From NCBI RefSeq assembly GCF_001522545.3, contig NC_031770.1, positions 14,187,115 through 14,251,114 of the forward strand: a stretch of DNA of 64,000 nt, read 5' to 3'. The translations under genes were made by a program, and so were the position numbers. Below the pieces are notes generated by a model that searched no databases, was not told where the DNA came from, and saw only the letters and a list, made by a program, of their open reading frames with translations. Below are positions 1 to 11,900 of this stretch, one piece after another. Origin of the DNA: Parus major. Taxonomy: Eukaryota > Chordata > Aves > Passeriformes > Paridae. Within the stretch, counting starts at the first letter, position 1; every line of letters begins with the position of its first letter.

Positions 1-674
1 ATCTCCTAATGAAGGAAAAGAGCTGGACCTGAGGTGCAGCAGAGCCCAGGCTTTAGGTGTCTGGCTCCAGGGTAGGGAATCAGGAGATAGGGTAGCATCC
101 AGTGTCCCTGTGCAGGGCAGGGGACAGCAAGGATTTCACAGCACAAATCAAGCCTGGCAGCAGCACTTTGGAGAAGCTGATAACTCACTGACTGCTGGAT
201 GATGCACAACTCACCCCTGCCTCTCTGCAAAGCTGTCTTTTGGAAGATTTGTCCATCCACACAGGATCTGCAATCCAGCAGCTCCCTCCAGGCTTTATAG
301 TTGTTTTCCACCTGACATATCTCTAGTGCTTGCAGTCTTCCATCTGCACCCACTGACACCCCAAAATCCAGGTCTTCTGCCTCTGGGTTGTGTGTGTGCC
401 AGGAGCTTACCTGGACTAATGTCTTCTTTCTGGATCTCAGCCCCAGGTAGGCACAGGTGAGGATCTGTACCTTAGAGAAGTTCTCTTCAAGAGCTAAACA
501 GGAAGGAGCTTAGAGAATTTAAACTGCATCTTTCTTAATTTAAGAGCTATAGTTACCTTCATTCTTTATAAGTAGAACCTCTAATCATTAAAATGAATGC
601 AGCACTGAGGTTTGAAACTTGTAGTACATAACATCATCTTTTCCATATCTTCTTCCCCTATGTTTAATCTCCAG
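1..674. other. LHCGR intron 6 (partial)
   Basis: No exon, repeat family or RNA gene was recognised here. The end is a normal acceptor before exon 7. Confidence 0.6.
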
Positions 675-743
675 CAAGTTGTATAAAAATGGATTTGAAG
701 ATATCCACAGCCATGCCTTCAATGGGACAAAGCTGAATCAATT
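675..743 (+). CDS. LHCGR: LHCGR exon 7 (leucine-rich repeat)
   Basis: The 69-nt exon follows the acceptor tctccag and ends at the donor gtgagt. The first base completes a codon from the previous exon, then [20 protein letters not shown] follows. This matches human [20 protein letters not shown], including the NGT glycosylation sequon. No earlier LHCGR exon is visible in positions 1-674. Confidence 0.92.
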
Positions 744-3700
744 GTGAGTATGCTATCCCTTCTCAGTAATTTAAACAATAAATAACAATTTAAATACAAT
801 CAGAGGTTCTTTCATTTTAACTGGCTGTGTCTTCTGTTTCCCAATACCCATGAGAAAACTGCATCTTTCAGTGTCATTGTGACTCATTCGTTAATCCTAC
901 AGCTCTCACTGCTTTTCCTGAAACAACATCCCTAAAAATAGTATAGCTTTTGTGACAAAATCTCATCATTCTTAAGAAGATTTCATAATTTAGTGTAAAA
1001 CTTGAATCAGTAGCCCAGACTAAGGAATCTACAGTTTATGTCTGGAAACATCAATAGTTTTTGATCCCTCTCACACGCTGGTGGACTTGTCTCTTGGTTT
1101 TGGCAAAATGTATATTTGCTACTCTAGTGAAAGAATCAGCCTGGTTTCTCCTGGTTTAATTCAGAAGAATTTGGAATTTATCATATTTAAGTGTAGATGA
1201 TAATGATCTCATGGCATCAGAGGAAGTAAAATTCACATGGGAAATACATGTACTCCCCAGCCAGGCAGTGCAACAGCCACTGCTGTGGTGGGAGAAAGAA
1301 TTGAAACAGGTGTGAAGAAGAAATTAAAAAAGCTATTTTTAAAATACAGATGTAAAGAGAGTTCATTTTTGGTTCCACAGAATCCTGAAAGACAACAAGA
1401 ACCTCAGGCGGATACACAACGATGCCCTGAGAGGGGCCACAGGGCCAGATGTCCTGTAAGTATCCCCAGCTCCATTACCTGAGTGTCCTGTGGGAACAAC
1501 ACTGTGCCACCAGAGCTGTGTCACCACAGCAAACACAGGCTTCGAGGCTGGAAGGAGATCTGATCTCTTACCCTCTGTGTACAAAGTGGGAACGTGTCAA
1601 TGAGATGCCATGAAATTAGAAAGACGCCAGAGTGGAAAGAGTTTGCACCCTGGCAAACACATATCAGTTCCAGTGTTGGCATTGATTTCCACCTCTTAGA
1701 CATTTTGGCTTTTGCTTTATTTGTGTCAGATTCTCCTGATCTTGTTCCTGTATGTTATATTCTGACATTGTAAATATTGTCCCTTGGTAGGATGGATATG
1801 TTTTGGCAATATATATTGGTTTAGAATTTGTTTATAAAAGCGAGCTAGTTGATTGCCTGCTGTAAGCTCGTGCTGAATAAAGCTCATTATTATCATCCTC
1901 ATGATTTATTAATCAAGGACTTACTGGAGGGCTCTAACTGGCTCTAACTCCATGCAATAAAACACAGTGTGGTTCTGTAAATAGCACTCTGTGCTGCATG
2001 TGCCTTTTTTGTGCCTTTTATTGGTGCTTTATGGAACATGGCATTACTGATATCACTTTCAGAATTGTGGGCCTATTTTTCCATTGTTTAATGTCCTGAC
2101 TCTGAAAATCCTTAATCACTGATGGACTGTTTTCACACAAACAGCCCCTCTGAAGTTGCTGTAGGCCAAACTTCTTAAGTTTGTGTTGGCAAGAATGACA
2201 GATTCTTTTGAGGTTTTAATTAATAGCCATTTAATTAAAGCACCTAGAACAGCCTTTCAGAGCCAAGCACAAACCAAGGAGGGTGTCCTACCTGTTAGCT
2301 GGCTGGAGTCACTGTTGCCCACCTTCTTCTCTCCCTGTCTCTGGCTTAAACAGGCATCCCTCACCCCAAGCATGGATTTCAAATGGAAAGGTCAGGACAG
2401 AGCCCCTGGCATGGTGGGTTTCAGTTTCCCCAGGACCAAGGGAGCTCCTTGCCTGGCTGGAACTGCTGAGCCACAGGGATGCTCCTACCCCGCTGCTCTG
2501 TAATTTCACAGACCATGTCTCTGAGCTGGGCATCAGGTGCCGAAGAAGCTTCATAGATCTCAACCTTTGTGAAAAACCAGTTGCTGTTACCTACTGTCAT
2601 GCTTCGGTGGCATTTTTATAGGGATGAATAGAAAAATGAATGCTCTCTTTGTTTTGCAGGGATATTTCTTCAACAGCGCTGGAGTCCCTGCCTAGTTACG
2701 GGCTTGAGGCCATTCAGGTCTTAAATGCAACGTCATCTTACTCATTAAAGAGGCTGCCACCACTGGATAAATTCAGCAGTCTTCTGGAAGCTGTCCTAAC
2801 ATATCCCAGCCACTGCTGTGCTTTTCGAAATCTAAGGACAGAAAAGTAAGTCCAAATTGCTCATTATTGTACCGCGGTGCTTCAGAAGCTCCAAAATGGC
2901 AATTCCGCTTTATTCAGCTCACAAGGTTTGATTATCTTTATTCCAGTTACAGGGAAGCTGTGGTGTGTTGCAAGGTCTTGCAGGAAACAGCAAATTTCTG
3001 CTAAGGCCAGGAAAATTATGTCCATTTATTTTAGAGCAGAAATGGATCACATCCTGTGCCCTGGATCTGCCAGCAGAAACATTATTCTAAGTTTGCTTAA
3101 AGCTTCTATTTTTCTTGTAACCTCAATTAAAAGCCTACTGGTACACAGAAGACAGACCTTTATCAATAGCATGTTGCCCTAATTAAAAAAAAAAATTAAA
3201 CCCTTGTAGCATTTAGCTTAATTAATACAGGTGATATGATGACATAGTAGAAAGGGCAAGCTTTCAATTACCCACCAAAATTAGGGCCTGCCACAAGCCT
3301 ACGGACAGAGGTTACACGGTTTAGTTCCAACCATTTCAAGCAATAGACAGTATTGTTCACCCCACAACTGGAAACAGGGAGAGCTTTGCATCCACAAACT
3401 TGGGACAGCTAATCCAAGACAACTGGAGCTCCTTTTTCAGCATTTATGTTTCAAAGAAACCAAACCCCAGTTGGCTTAAGGCAGCCAAAGCAATCCCAAA
3501 TGAGTCTAGTTTGAGCCATGGAGGTGCCTCATTTCTCATCCATCTCAAATGAAGGCCACAGAAATGATGTACTGAGCAGGCAGTTGTGAGAGGCTTGATT
3601 GCTGTCACTCCCATGCTTTTGCTTCAGGGATGTTCTGGAAAGGCAGGAGTAGATTCCAATTCTTTACAGTAAAATTCAGGGTTAATCTATGCTTTTTCTG

Positions 3701-6700
3701 CCTACCTCGTTTTACTAAGGGGTTCTTGATTCTGCACGAACAGAACAAAGATTCTACTATCAATCATTTCCATTGCTAATGAACTGATTCAGTCACAGAT
3801 CACATCTCTGAGTGTATTAAATGCAGAAGCAACTCTAGGAGAGAAAAAAGGTATATATTCTGATAAAGATAACTATATTTCTAATACTGTATTATTTTTT
3901 GGGTGCTTGACTTTGCATCATAAGCATGGTTTATAAAACAGACGTGCCTTAGTAAATCACTTTCTTATATTAAGTGACTGTTTTCTTAATGAATTGCTGG
4001 GGAGAAAATCCCATGCAAATTAGGAAATGACTGCTCTTCTACCAAGGCCATCAGCAATGAGGTGAGATAAAGTCATTTCCATTCATACTAGTAGAGTACC
4101 TGGCTGTTCCTTTCAAAGCCTCAGAAACAGAGATTTTGCCAAATGAATCATCTTTCAAACCTGTACCATTCAAACTACTTTACTTCAAGCATGCAAAGTC
4201 TACCTGCAGATCCCAGACAGTTTTTAAAATAGGGCCACCTGGGGAAGATTCAAGCCATGCACCAGTATGGGCATGGTGGAAAATGGCTCTGCAGAGGACC
4301 CAGGGACCTGTCCCTGAGCCAGCTGTGTCTCCTTGTGGCCAAGCAGGCCAGTGGTGTCCTGGGATGTGTTAGGAACTGCATTGCAGTCAAGGGAGGTGAT
4401 CCTGGCCCTCTGCTCAGCCCTGGTGAGGCACATCTGGGGTGCTGTGTCCAGTTCTGGGCTCCTCAGTACAAGAGAGACACAGAGCTCCTGGAGCAGGTCC
4501 AGTGGAGGGCTATGAAGATGATCAAGGGACTGAAGCATCTCCCTTCTGAGGAAAGGCTGAGGGAGCTGGGGCTGTTCAGCCCTGAGAGGGAATCTCATCA
4601 ATGTCAGCATCTGAAGGGAGGGTGTCAGAGGCTGGACCAGGCTCTGTTCAGTGGTGCTGGGCAATAGGACAAGAGGCAACCGGCAGGAAATGATGCACAG
4701 GAAGTTCCAACTGAATATGAGGAAGAATTTCCTTTTGTGCAGGTAACCAAGCAGGGTAACCTGGAACAGGTTGCACAGAGAGGGTGTGGAGTCTCCCTCA
4801 CTGGGGATATTCCAGAACTGTCTGGAATGTGCTCCAGGATGATGCAGGGAGGTTGGACCAGATGCCCCACCATGGTCCCCTTCAACCTGACCCCTTCTGT
4901 GGTTCTGTATCAGGCCAGTTTCCAGCAGCTGTTAATAGGCACTTCTCCAAAAGCCAGCCTAACTGCTTCCATTCATCCTGGTGGAGAATCTGGCCCACTT
5001 CAATATTACAAAACGCACAATTTAATTCAAGTTTTTTCACTATAAAAAAAAAAAATACAACCTACACAACAAACAAGCAGAAAGACCATCCTTACACACC
5101 TTACACTGCCTATTTTCACAGCATTTGAAGTCTCCTCCTTCCCACTTCCAGGTGTCTGCAGGAACATTTGTGTTGCCTTGAGGCCAGCGCTGGCTTACCT
5201 TACACATCTGTGGAGATCACTTGCAGAGAAGACAAGGCTTTGGCCAAAATGCAGCCTGAAACTTAACTTTCTTCTCATCCTTCTTGCAGACAGAATTTGT
5301 TGCTTTCCATTTTTGACAACTTCTCCAAGGAGTGTGAAAGCACCATGAGGAAACCTACTAATGAAATGCTGTAAGTACCTCTCTGCACAGAGATTATGGA
5401 AGTGGCAAATACAGACCTTGTCCTCTTTCTGCTGTTCTAATAGGCAGGTCTTTGCCTGCCAATTCAGTCACCCCTACAAGTTGCACAGTGGTAATTTTAC
5501 TATCATTAAACCAAGATTGGGATGTTCAAAAGGAAAGGGGAATAAAAAACCCTTGTGATTTCACAAGCTTTATGCATTCCAGTTTGTCTTCTGAATTCTG
5601 AAAGGATTTCAAAACAAAGATTAAGTATTTACATAAGTTAGTGGCCTACATGGAGACTTTCCATTCCCTGAAATAAATGCAGTTGTTGGTGTGATTCAAA
5701 GAAGAGCTGCTATTACTAATTTTTTATTTCTCCTATAGAAAGGGTAATTAGAACTCTGCATACCAATATTTTCCCATGGTAGCATGGAGTCCCTGAGCTA
5801 GAAGTGTGATGACCCCATGTCAGTGGTTTACTCCATCTAAACATGTCTTTTCATATCATCACAGTTTTGCTTGACAGTGTTCAGTGTGACAATGAGAAAG
5901 GCTAATATCAAAACTGTTGTGTTTGCTATCCTGGATGACACAGGCTCTAACTCAGCTTTCAAGAGAGAAGTTTAAAGATTTGCTATTCTTCATCCCTCTG
6001 CAGCTAAATGGGAGACCTTGGGACTTCTTAGCAGCCCTGACGTGGCGTCAAAGCATTCTAAAGGCTAGAAGAAACAAGGTTATGGTCACAAAATTCCAAT
6101 GGCTAAATAGAGCTGAGATGTGATTGATTCATTGGAATAATTACCTCCTTGGACATTATTTTATTTGCTGGTTGGTGAGGCCTCCTACACTTAACCATTT
6201 GGTTTTATCTGTCTGTTTTGGATTAGCATCTGTTGCACTCCAGCTGTGAATTAAATAGTCTGCCCAGCCTATTGGCTCCTGAAGCATTTTGCTTTGGCAA
6301 ATCCCAATCCCAGCAATTCTCTGAGCAGGCATTAAAATAAGCAAGTGAAAGTAAGGTTATGGTTCATGAGCCTAATGGCTACAGAACCACAGCAGAAATC
6401 ATCTGAAAGTCCCAAGTTCTTATTCTTTTTAAAAAAACCCCACAAAAATCCAACTTTCACATAGCAGCACATTCACACAGCCTCTTAGAAAATCACAATT
6501 ATTTTTATAAGTAAATAGAGTCAAATGCATTCGCTGCTCTTCCAGTTTGAGCCAGGCTAGTAAATGCAAGACATTGGGCAGTTTTCCATATACAGAGAGA
6601 GGAGTTAGGATAATAAGTTTGGGACTTTATTTGCCCCACAGGAATAGCTGAAAAGCAGCTTAGTTTCATTTGCCAGTTAAGACCCTACTCCAGAAATATC

Positions 6701-8837
6701 ATTTAATGGACATGCTTCAGTAGATGTGAGAGCTTAAGCATGTATTTAAATTATCCTAAAGCTACCAGTTTTCTCAAGAGTTGTCCTCAATAAAGATGTT
6801 TTCTAGGACTCACACTGCAGATTGTTTTCCCACCAAGCACTCCCAGTCAGGATGATTGGGAAGTTGGGAAATAGGCACCTGTTATGTCAGGGAAAGACAG
6901 TGTTTGCTTTTAAAACATTTCTTCTTTGGTAGGCTTATCACACTCTTGATGACCTAGAGATTTTAGAAGTCTATCTTAAAAACCTACAACGTTTTTTTAT
7001 TAGGCACTGGGTGCAGCCTAAATTTAATAAATTCCTAGCTGTCAATGTGATTTAGTTAACCATGCACTCCTTGCCCTATAATACTGCGAACAACAAATTC
7101 CTCAGCACCTCCCAGGCCATACATAGTCTCAGGAATTCATTTTCTAAGTGCCTTTCGTAAGGGGAGCAAAGGTGCACAGTTAAAATCCATAGGTTATTTT
7201 GGTATGGCTTCTACAACTGCCTGAGAAACCTCTGTGCATCAAACCCGTAATCCATCAGCCCAAGTGTTACTGTAGCTTGGACTGCAGCCAACCAGCAGCA
7301 TGAGAACGATGGCTCCTTCACAAAGCAGTAAAAGTGAAGTACTTACAAATAAGCAAGTTGTATAAGAGAGCATTTCTGTGGATAGGACTGTGACCCCTGC
7401 TGCTCTCCAAGGCTACTTCCCAAACACAAAGCATTCTTACAAGGCTTTGTTATTTGTAAACACTCTGTAGAAACACATGGAGGAAGTCACTGTTTTAAAA
7501 CAACTGTTATCTGTTGCCTTTTGCAAAAGAATGAGAGTAACATGTAACAAATAATTCACTTCTGTTTGGGGGGGTGGTTTTTTCATGGTTACAGAGAGGA
7601 CTCCAACAACACATTGCTGTGGTCTGTGGAGAGGAACACTCACCCCTTTGTGACAGATGATGAAAGTTCTCCCTACAGCTACTCAACCATTTTCGATGAC
7701 AGCGAAATGGCCGGCTTTGACTTTGAGTACGACTTTTGTCAGCCTAAAGTCCTCACGTGCACTCCAGAACCAGATGCCTTTAATCCCTGCGAAGACATCC
7801 TGGGATACAGCTTCCTCAGAGTGCTGATCTGGTTTATAAATATCCTTGCCATCGCCGGCAATTTCACCGTGCTCCTCGTTCTCCTGACCAGCCACTACAA
7901 GCTCACCGTCCCTCGCTTCCTCATGTGCAACCTCTCCTTCGCCGACTTCTGCATGGGGCTGTACCTCCTGCTCATCGCCTCCGTGGACGCCCAGACCAGC
8001 GGGCAGTACTACAACCACGCCATCGACTGGCAGACGGGCAGCGGCTGCAGCACCGCCGGGTTCTTCACGGTGTTTGCCAGCGAGCTGTCGGTGTACACGC
8101 TGACGGTGATCACCGTGGAGCGCTGGCACACCATCACCTACGCCATGCAGCTGGACCGCAAGCTGCGGCTGCGGCACGCCGTGCCCATCATGCTCGGGGG
8201 CTGGCTGTTCTCCATCGGGATAGCCGTGCTGCCTCTCTTCGGGGTCAGCAGCTACATGAAGGTCAGCATCTGTTTGCCCATGGATATCGAAACGGGCCTG
8301 TCCCAAGCCTACATCCTGCTGATCTTGGTGCTGAATGTTGTCGCCTTCGTTGTCATTTGTGCTTGCTACATCAAGATTTACATCGCCGTGCAGAACCCGG
8401 AGCTGGTAGCTGCCAATAAAGACACCAAGGTAGCCAAGAGAATGGCAATTCTGATCTTCACGGATTTCACCTGCATGGCCCCCATCTCTTTTTTTGCCAT
8501 ATCCGCTGCCTTCAAAGTTCCTCTCATCACAGTGACCAACTCCAAGATCCTGCTGGTTTTATTTTACCCCGTCAACTCCTGCGCAAACCCCTTTCTCTAT
8601 GCGATTTTCACCAAAGCATTTCGGAGGGATTTCTTTCTGCTGATGAGCAAGCTTGGTTGCTGCAAGAGCCGAGCAGAGCTCTACAGGATGAACTATTTCT
8701 CTGCTTATAACTCCAACTGCAAGAATGGCGGCGCAGCCACAGCCCCCAGCAAAGCCTCTCAAGCAATCCTGCTCTTGTCAGCCTTAGAGAAGCCCTATCC
8801 TGCACCACGGGACAAGACATCTCACAAGGAAAATTAA
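675..8837 (+). CDS. LHCGR: LHCGR, luteinizing hormone/choriogonadotropin receptor (3' part, exons 7-11)
   Basis: This is a glycoprotein-hormone receptor of the plasma membrane: a leucine-rich-repeat ectodomain binds LH, and a class A seven-helix domain signals mainly through Gs and cAMP in gonadal cells. Five exons (675-743, 1381-1455, 2660-2845, 5290-5370, 7595-8837) join in constant phase and encode about 550 residues; the first six exons lie left of the window. LHCGR rather than FSHR or TSHR is indicated by the hinge [17 protein letters not shown] in the first extracellular loop, [13 protein letters not shown] in the third intracellular loop, and a tail with [10 protein letters not shown] and [11 protein letters not shown]. 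Seen motifs are the ERW version of [16 protein letters not shown] in helix 6, NPFLY in helix 7, a CC palmitoylation-type pair, and EYDFC, the hinge tyrosine motif that is sulfated in the family. All exons except the last show GT donors. Identity is very secure; the exon 11 start is ambiguous. Confidence 0.96.
744..2659. other. LHCGR introns 7 and 8
   Basis: Apart from exon 8, this is unique AT-rich sequence. Open frames around 1237-1482 and 2183-2621 do not fit the receptor phase and resemble nothing known to me. Confidence 0.6.
1381..1455 (+). CDS. LHCGR: LHCGR exon 8 (leucine-rich repeat)
   Basis: The 75-nt exon lies between ggttccacag and gtaagt. Read in phase with exon 7 it gives [20 protein letters not shown] followed by TGPDVL. 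It corresponds to the human segment [22 protein letters not shown]. Confidence 0.93.
2660..2845 (+). CDS. LHCGR: LHCGR exon 9 (last repeats and cysteine box)
   Basis: The 186-nt exon lies between gttttgcag and gtaagt. It encodes [19 protein letters not shown] and continues through [11 protein letters not shown] to [13 protein letters not shown]. The PSHCCAFRN stretch is the cysteine cluster that links the repeats to the hinge in glycoprotein-hormone receptors. The phase is the same as in the flanking exons. Confidence 0.96.
2846..5289. other. LHCGR intron 9
   Basis: A 2.4 kb intron carrying one sense-oriented CR1 fragment (listed separately). The rest is unrecognised AT-rich sequence. Confidence 0.65.
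4225..4915 (+). mobile_element. CR1 LINE 3' fragment in LHCGR intron 9
   Basis: The segment reads like the 3' end of an avian CR1 retrotransposon. It contains the typical blocks for gagcaggtccagtggagggc, aggaaaggctgagggagctg, gggctgttcagccctgaga, and a terminal gttggaccagatg followed by a ttctgtggttctgt tail like the CR1 8-mer repeat. The left end is diffuse and the reverse-transcriptase frame is not intact. This is a 5'-truncated, inactive copy in the same orientation as LHCGR. Confidence 0.88.
5290..5370 (+). CDS. LHCGR: LHCGR exon 10 (hinge)
   Basis: The 81-nt exon lies between cttcttgcag and gtaagt. It encodes [20 protein letters not shown] and then RKPTNEML, aligned with human [22 protein letters not shown]. 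The NFS sequon and the ECEST cysteine are kept. The exon is symmetric (27 codons), so skipping it would keep the frame, as described for exon 10 in some New World primates. Confidence 0.94.
5371..7594. other. LHCGR intron 10
   Basis: A 2.2 kb AT-rich intron with no recognised repeat or gene. It ends in the acceptor tggttttttcatggttacag. Confidence 0.6.
7595..8837 (+). CDS. LHCGR: LHCGR exon 11 (hinge end, seven-helix domain, tail)
   Basis: This terminal coding exon begins after tggttacag and ends at TAA 8835-8837. A second acceptor, tctccctacag at 7678, is in the same phase. Starting at 7679 gives [21 protein letters not shown], which aligns directly with human [21 protein letters not shown]; starting at 7595 adds 28 hinge residues with one NNT sequon. 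The downstream 7TM part runs from about 7800 to 8650, followed by a tail of about 60 residues. The 7850-8250 part is much richer in GC than the flanking DNA. I annotate the longer start because the extra 84 nt is fully open and acidic like a hinge, but the shorter exon is equally canonical. Confidence 0.9.
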
Positions 8838-8955
8838 CCCGGAGTGCCAAGAGATGCAGCACTTTGCAAAGCCAGTTGTGATTATCTTAGTGACTAGGGA
8901 TTGTTTAAGACTATCTTGAACATTTCATAATAAATAAAAATGCCAGTCAGTAACT
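8838..8955 (+). other. LHCGR: LHCGR proximal 3' UTR with poly(A) signals
   Basis: Overlapping AATAAA hexamers at 8929-8934 and 8933-8938 lie about 95 nt after the stop codon. A GT-rich stretch near 8985-9015 could be the downstream element. The exact cleavage site is not visible, and a longer UTR is possible. Confidence 0.55.
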
Positions 8956-11900
8956 CTTATGCAACATAACTGTTCTGAAGTTCAAAGTGGTGTTTTTCAT
9001 TCTCTTCCTTTGTGGTGATAGGTGTGGAAGGTGGCTATTAGGCAAAACTTCTCTGTGTGAGGAACCAGAAGAGTCCAGGAGTAGTCAAGTTACTCTTGAG
9101 GCTAACAGCTACTGCAGTGATTGTAGCCGGGCTTCTTTTTCTCCAGATCGGCTTCCCTGGAGTATTTAAAGCCTGTTTGCTACCTTTCATGGCTTCTTTT
9201 TTCATTCCTATCAGCTGTGCTGGCATTGTTGGTTTAAAGAAAGAGGCACTAAACTAGCTGCCTCCATTTCATCAACAGAAACTTCCAATTACACAGCCAC
9301 CTACACACAGTTAAAGAAGAGCGTTCAAGCGATAGGCTGTAAAGATGTCACCAAGGAGGAGAGTTGATCTATTGAACTTTTGTCACTGGCAATTTTGCAG
9401 TTTACATTCAATCTCAGGCTGAGCTGGTGGGCAGTTTACTTAAATTATTAACCCATACACGGCCATGTTGGTCTGGAAAGCACAAAAGATGCAAAACCCC
9501 CACTGCTGCAAACAGGACTCAATTTAGGGCATCTAAACATCATTTAGCATCATTTGTGCACACACACAAATCAGGTAAACTGTAAAGGCTCCCTCTCAGC
9601 AGCAGGAGAGCTGCTTCCTGCACAGGCAAGGAAGTGCCACCTTGTTTTCCTCCTGGAACAGTCTCAGGAATGATTTCCACCTGTCCACTCTCTGACATCA
9701 CCGGGGCCAGTGGCACTCAGGAATGCACCAGGGCCTCTTCAGCACACACAATCCAACTCTATCCCCAGGTGATGAAGCAGGGTAGCAGAGTAGCTACCTT
9801 TTTGTGACAACATTCTCCCATTAAAATCTCCCTTTCACTATGCATTGCCTGATACTAAGTGATCACACTAAATGCCTGGTCCAGATTTGTGACTGCACTG
9901 CTAATTTAAGTAAGTGCAGAGTCTCATACATAAGAGAACAGTACTATTGCAATCACTTTAAACCTTTCATATTCTCCTTTTCAGCTGACTCCTTTGCTTT
10001 CAAGTCTGTGACAGCAACTGAGTTCCAAAGCCCTCCTCTTGTTGCCAAAACACTGCACTGCAAGCTAAATTTGCTTCACGTTAATGAAAGCAAATCTTTG
10101 TACTAGTGACTGCTCTATCATTAGTTCATAATTGTGATAATTAGAAATAACATCTCTGACCCACTCTTACCTTCAGCATAATGCCATGATTTCCATCAGT
10201 ACAAAAGCTCTGGATGTAAGCACAGCTGTGCTCATGAGCAGTTCCCACAGGACTGGAATGAAGCAGAACTGAGAACAGGAGACTCTTAAAACTCTGTGGT
10301 TTAGCAATCACAACAAATTCCCTAGGATGCACCTCTTTACATACACCAGCTCCTGAGCTTAGCCAATGATCAAATAGGACTATGATAGGATATTTAACTA
10401 TAATACAAACCAAAGGTACTGGTGTGAAAAAATAGCTACTGGGCCTAAAACTTCTCTGTCACCTATCCCAAAACTTATTTTTGAGACTTAGTTCTTCTGA
10501 CATCCCATAGAAGAGTCCTGCACATGATTTAGGACATGACAGCACAATATCTTAAGTGAGCAATAACTGATTTGCTTGCATCATGTTTCAACAGGACAAG
10601 AGCTTGTCAGCACACCCTCCCCACCACATAACATGGTCAGGAAGCTACAGGCAAGGGAGATGAGTTAGGATTAACAACTGATAGCATCTGCCCTACAGCT
10701 GCAGAGGTAACAGCCAAGCAGCAAGAGTCTCTATGGGCATTTTTCTTTTTGTACCTGCTGTAAGTGGAGTGAAATCCACCATTTAAAAAATTGCTGTTAA
10801 AAGAGAAAAAAAAATAAAATTACAAAAACATCAAATGTAACTTATATACTTAAAATTTGTCTACACACAAAAGTAAGCAAATAAGTAAAATTTCAGTAAG
10901 AGATTTAGACTCATGCCAGAGCTTCTCATACAAGTTACATTTGTTATTCTATCTCATTATTTTCACCTTCTTTCTGGTGTAAAGTTTTAGACAGCCTGAA
11001 GTATCTCTTTACTGAAGTATCTCTGAAGGCCATAACTGGCATTGCACACCTCATCCTGTCAACATCTGCAGCAATGTTTGCTAAACTGTAAGTAGCAGCA
11101 ATCAAAAATATTAATTCATAAACTATTCAGATCAAAAGCACTGATTACTGCTCACAGGCTAGAGTTTACATTTTAATAAGAAGCATTTTTTTTCAGTATA
11201 GAAATTCCTGACTTCAGATGTATTTAGTTGAAAATGTCTTGTTAAAAGCTGTAATTCTTTACTAATGTTATCTTTAAAACTAGCTAAAAACTAAGTACTC
11301 TTTAGCCACTTTATTTCACAGTGACCAGGAAAAACAGGTCACATTTAGAAGCACCATTCAAAGCCTGTGTGGTACTTAGTGGATGGTGCATATTCAGATC
11401 CAGAGAATCCTGTGCCACTACCTCTGCTTCCAGTCTTTCCTGACACTGGAAATGGTCCCACAGTTCATAATGTGCACATTTACATAGCATAAGCACCTCA
11501 GAGCCTGTGACAAAGTGCTGAAACCTAAAAGCATCTATCATGTGGTAAGAGCTGCATTTCTTGTGCATTTATGGGTCTGAAGTATAGCATCAATGCAGCT
11601 ACAAGTCATCTGAATGGGGGAAAAGAAATAATACACTGGAATATTTTAACTGCCTATGAATACACAATTCTTCACATACCAGCAGCAGCATCTTTAAAAG
11701 ACAAAAGAAACATCATACTTGGTTCAAGTTCTCTAGTTCACAGTCCTGTCTTTGATACTGGAGAGTAGCAGATGCATCAAAAAAAAAAGCATGCAATAAA
11801 CTCAATAATTGTTAAAAAACTACTTCCTGCCATCTGGCATTAGCAAAAGGGTTTGCACTATTATGAATGAGGGCTGGGGTTTTTCCCTTAATTTCTTCCA

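Noticed and set aside
4224..5128. Open frames of 86-151 codons on both strands
   Set aside because: They lie mostly in a truncated CR1 3' end; the frames are not the CR1 reverse transcriptase.
7683..8419. Long open frames (207 and 164 codons) overlapping the LHCGR seven-helix exon in other frames
   Set aside because: Shadows caused by high GC3 in the real receptor frame; composition is arginine/histidine/alanine-rich with no domain.
675..8837. Receptor as FSHR or TSHR
   Set aside because: Hinge, extracellular loop 1, intracellular loop 3 and tail motifs match LHCGR much better, and GTF2A1L is the expected LHCGR neighbour.
9057..9257. 66-codon hydrophobic frame after LHCGR
   Set aside because: It lacks an early ATG, a promoter or any known similarity; probably chance.
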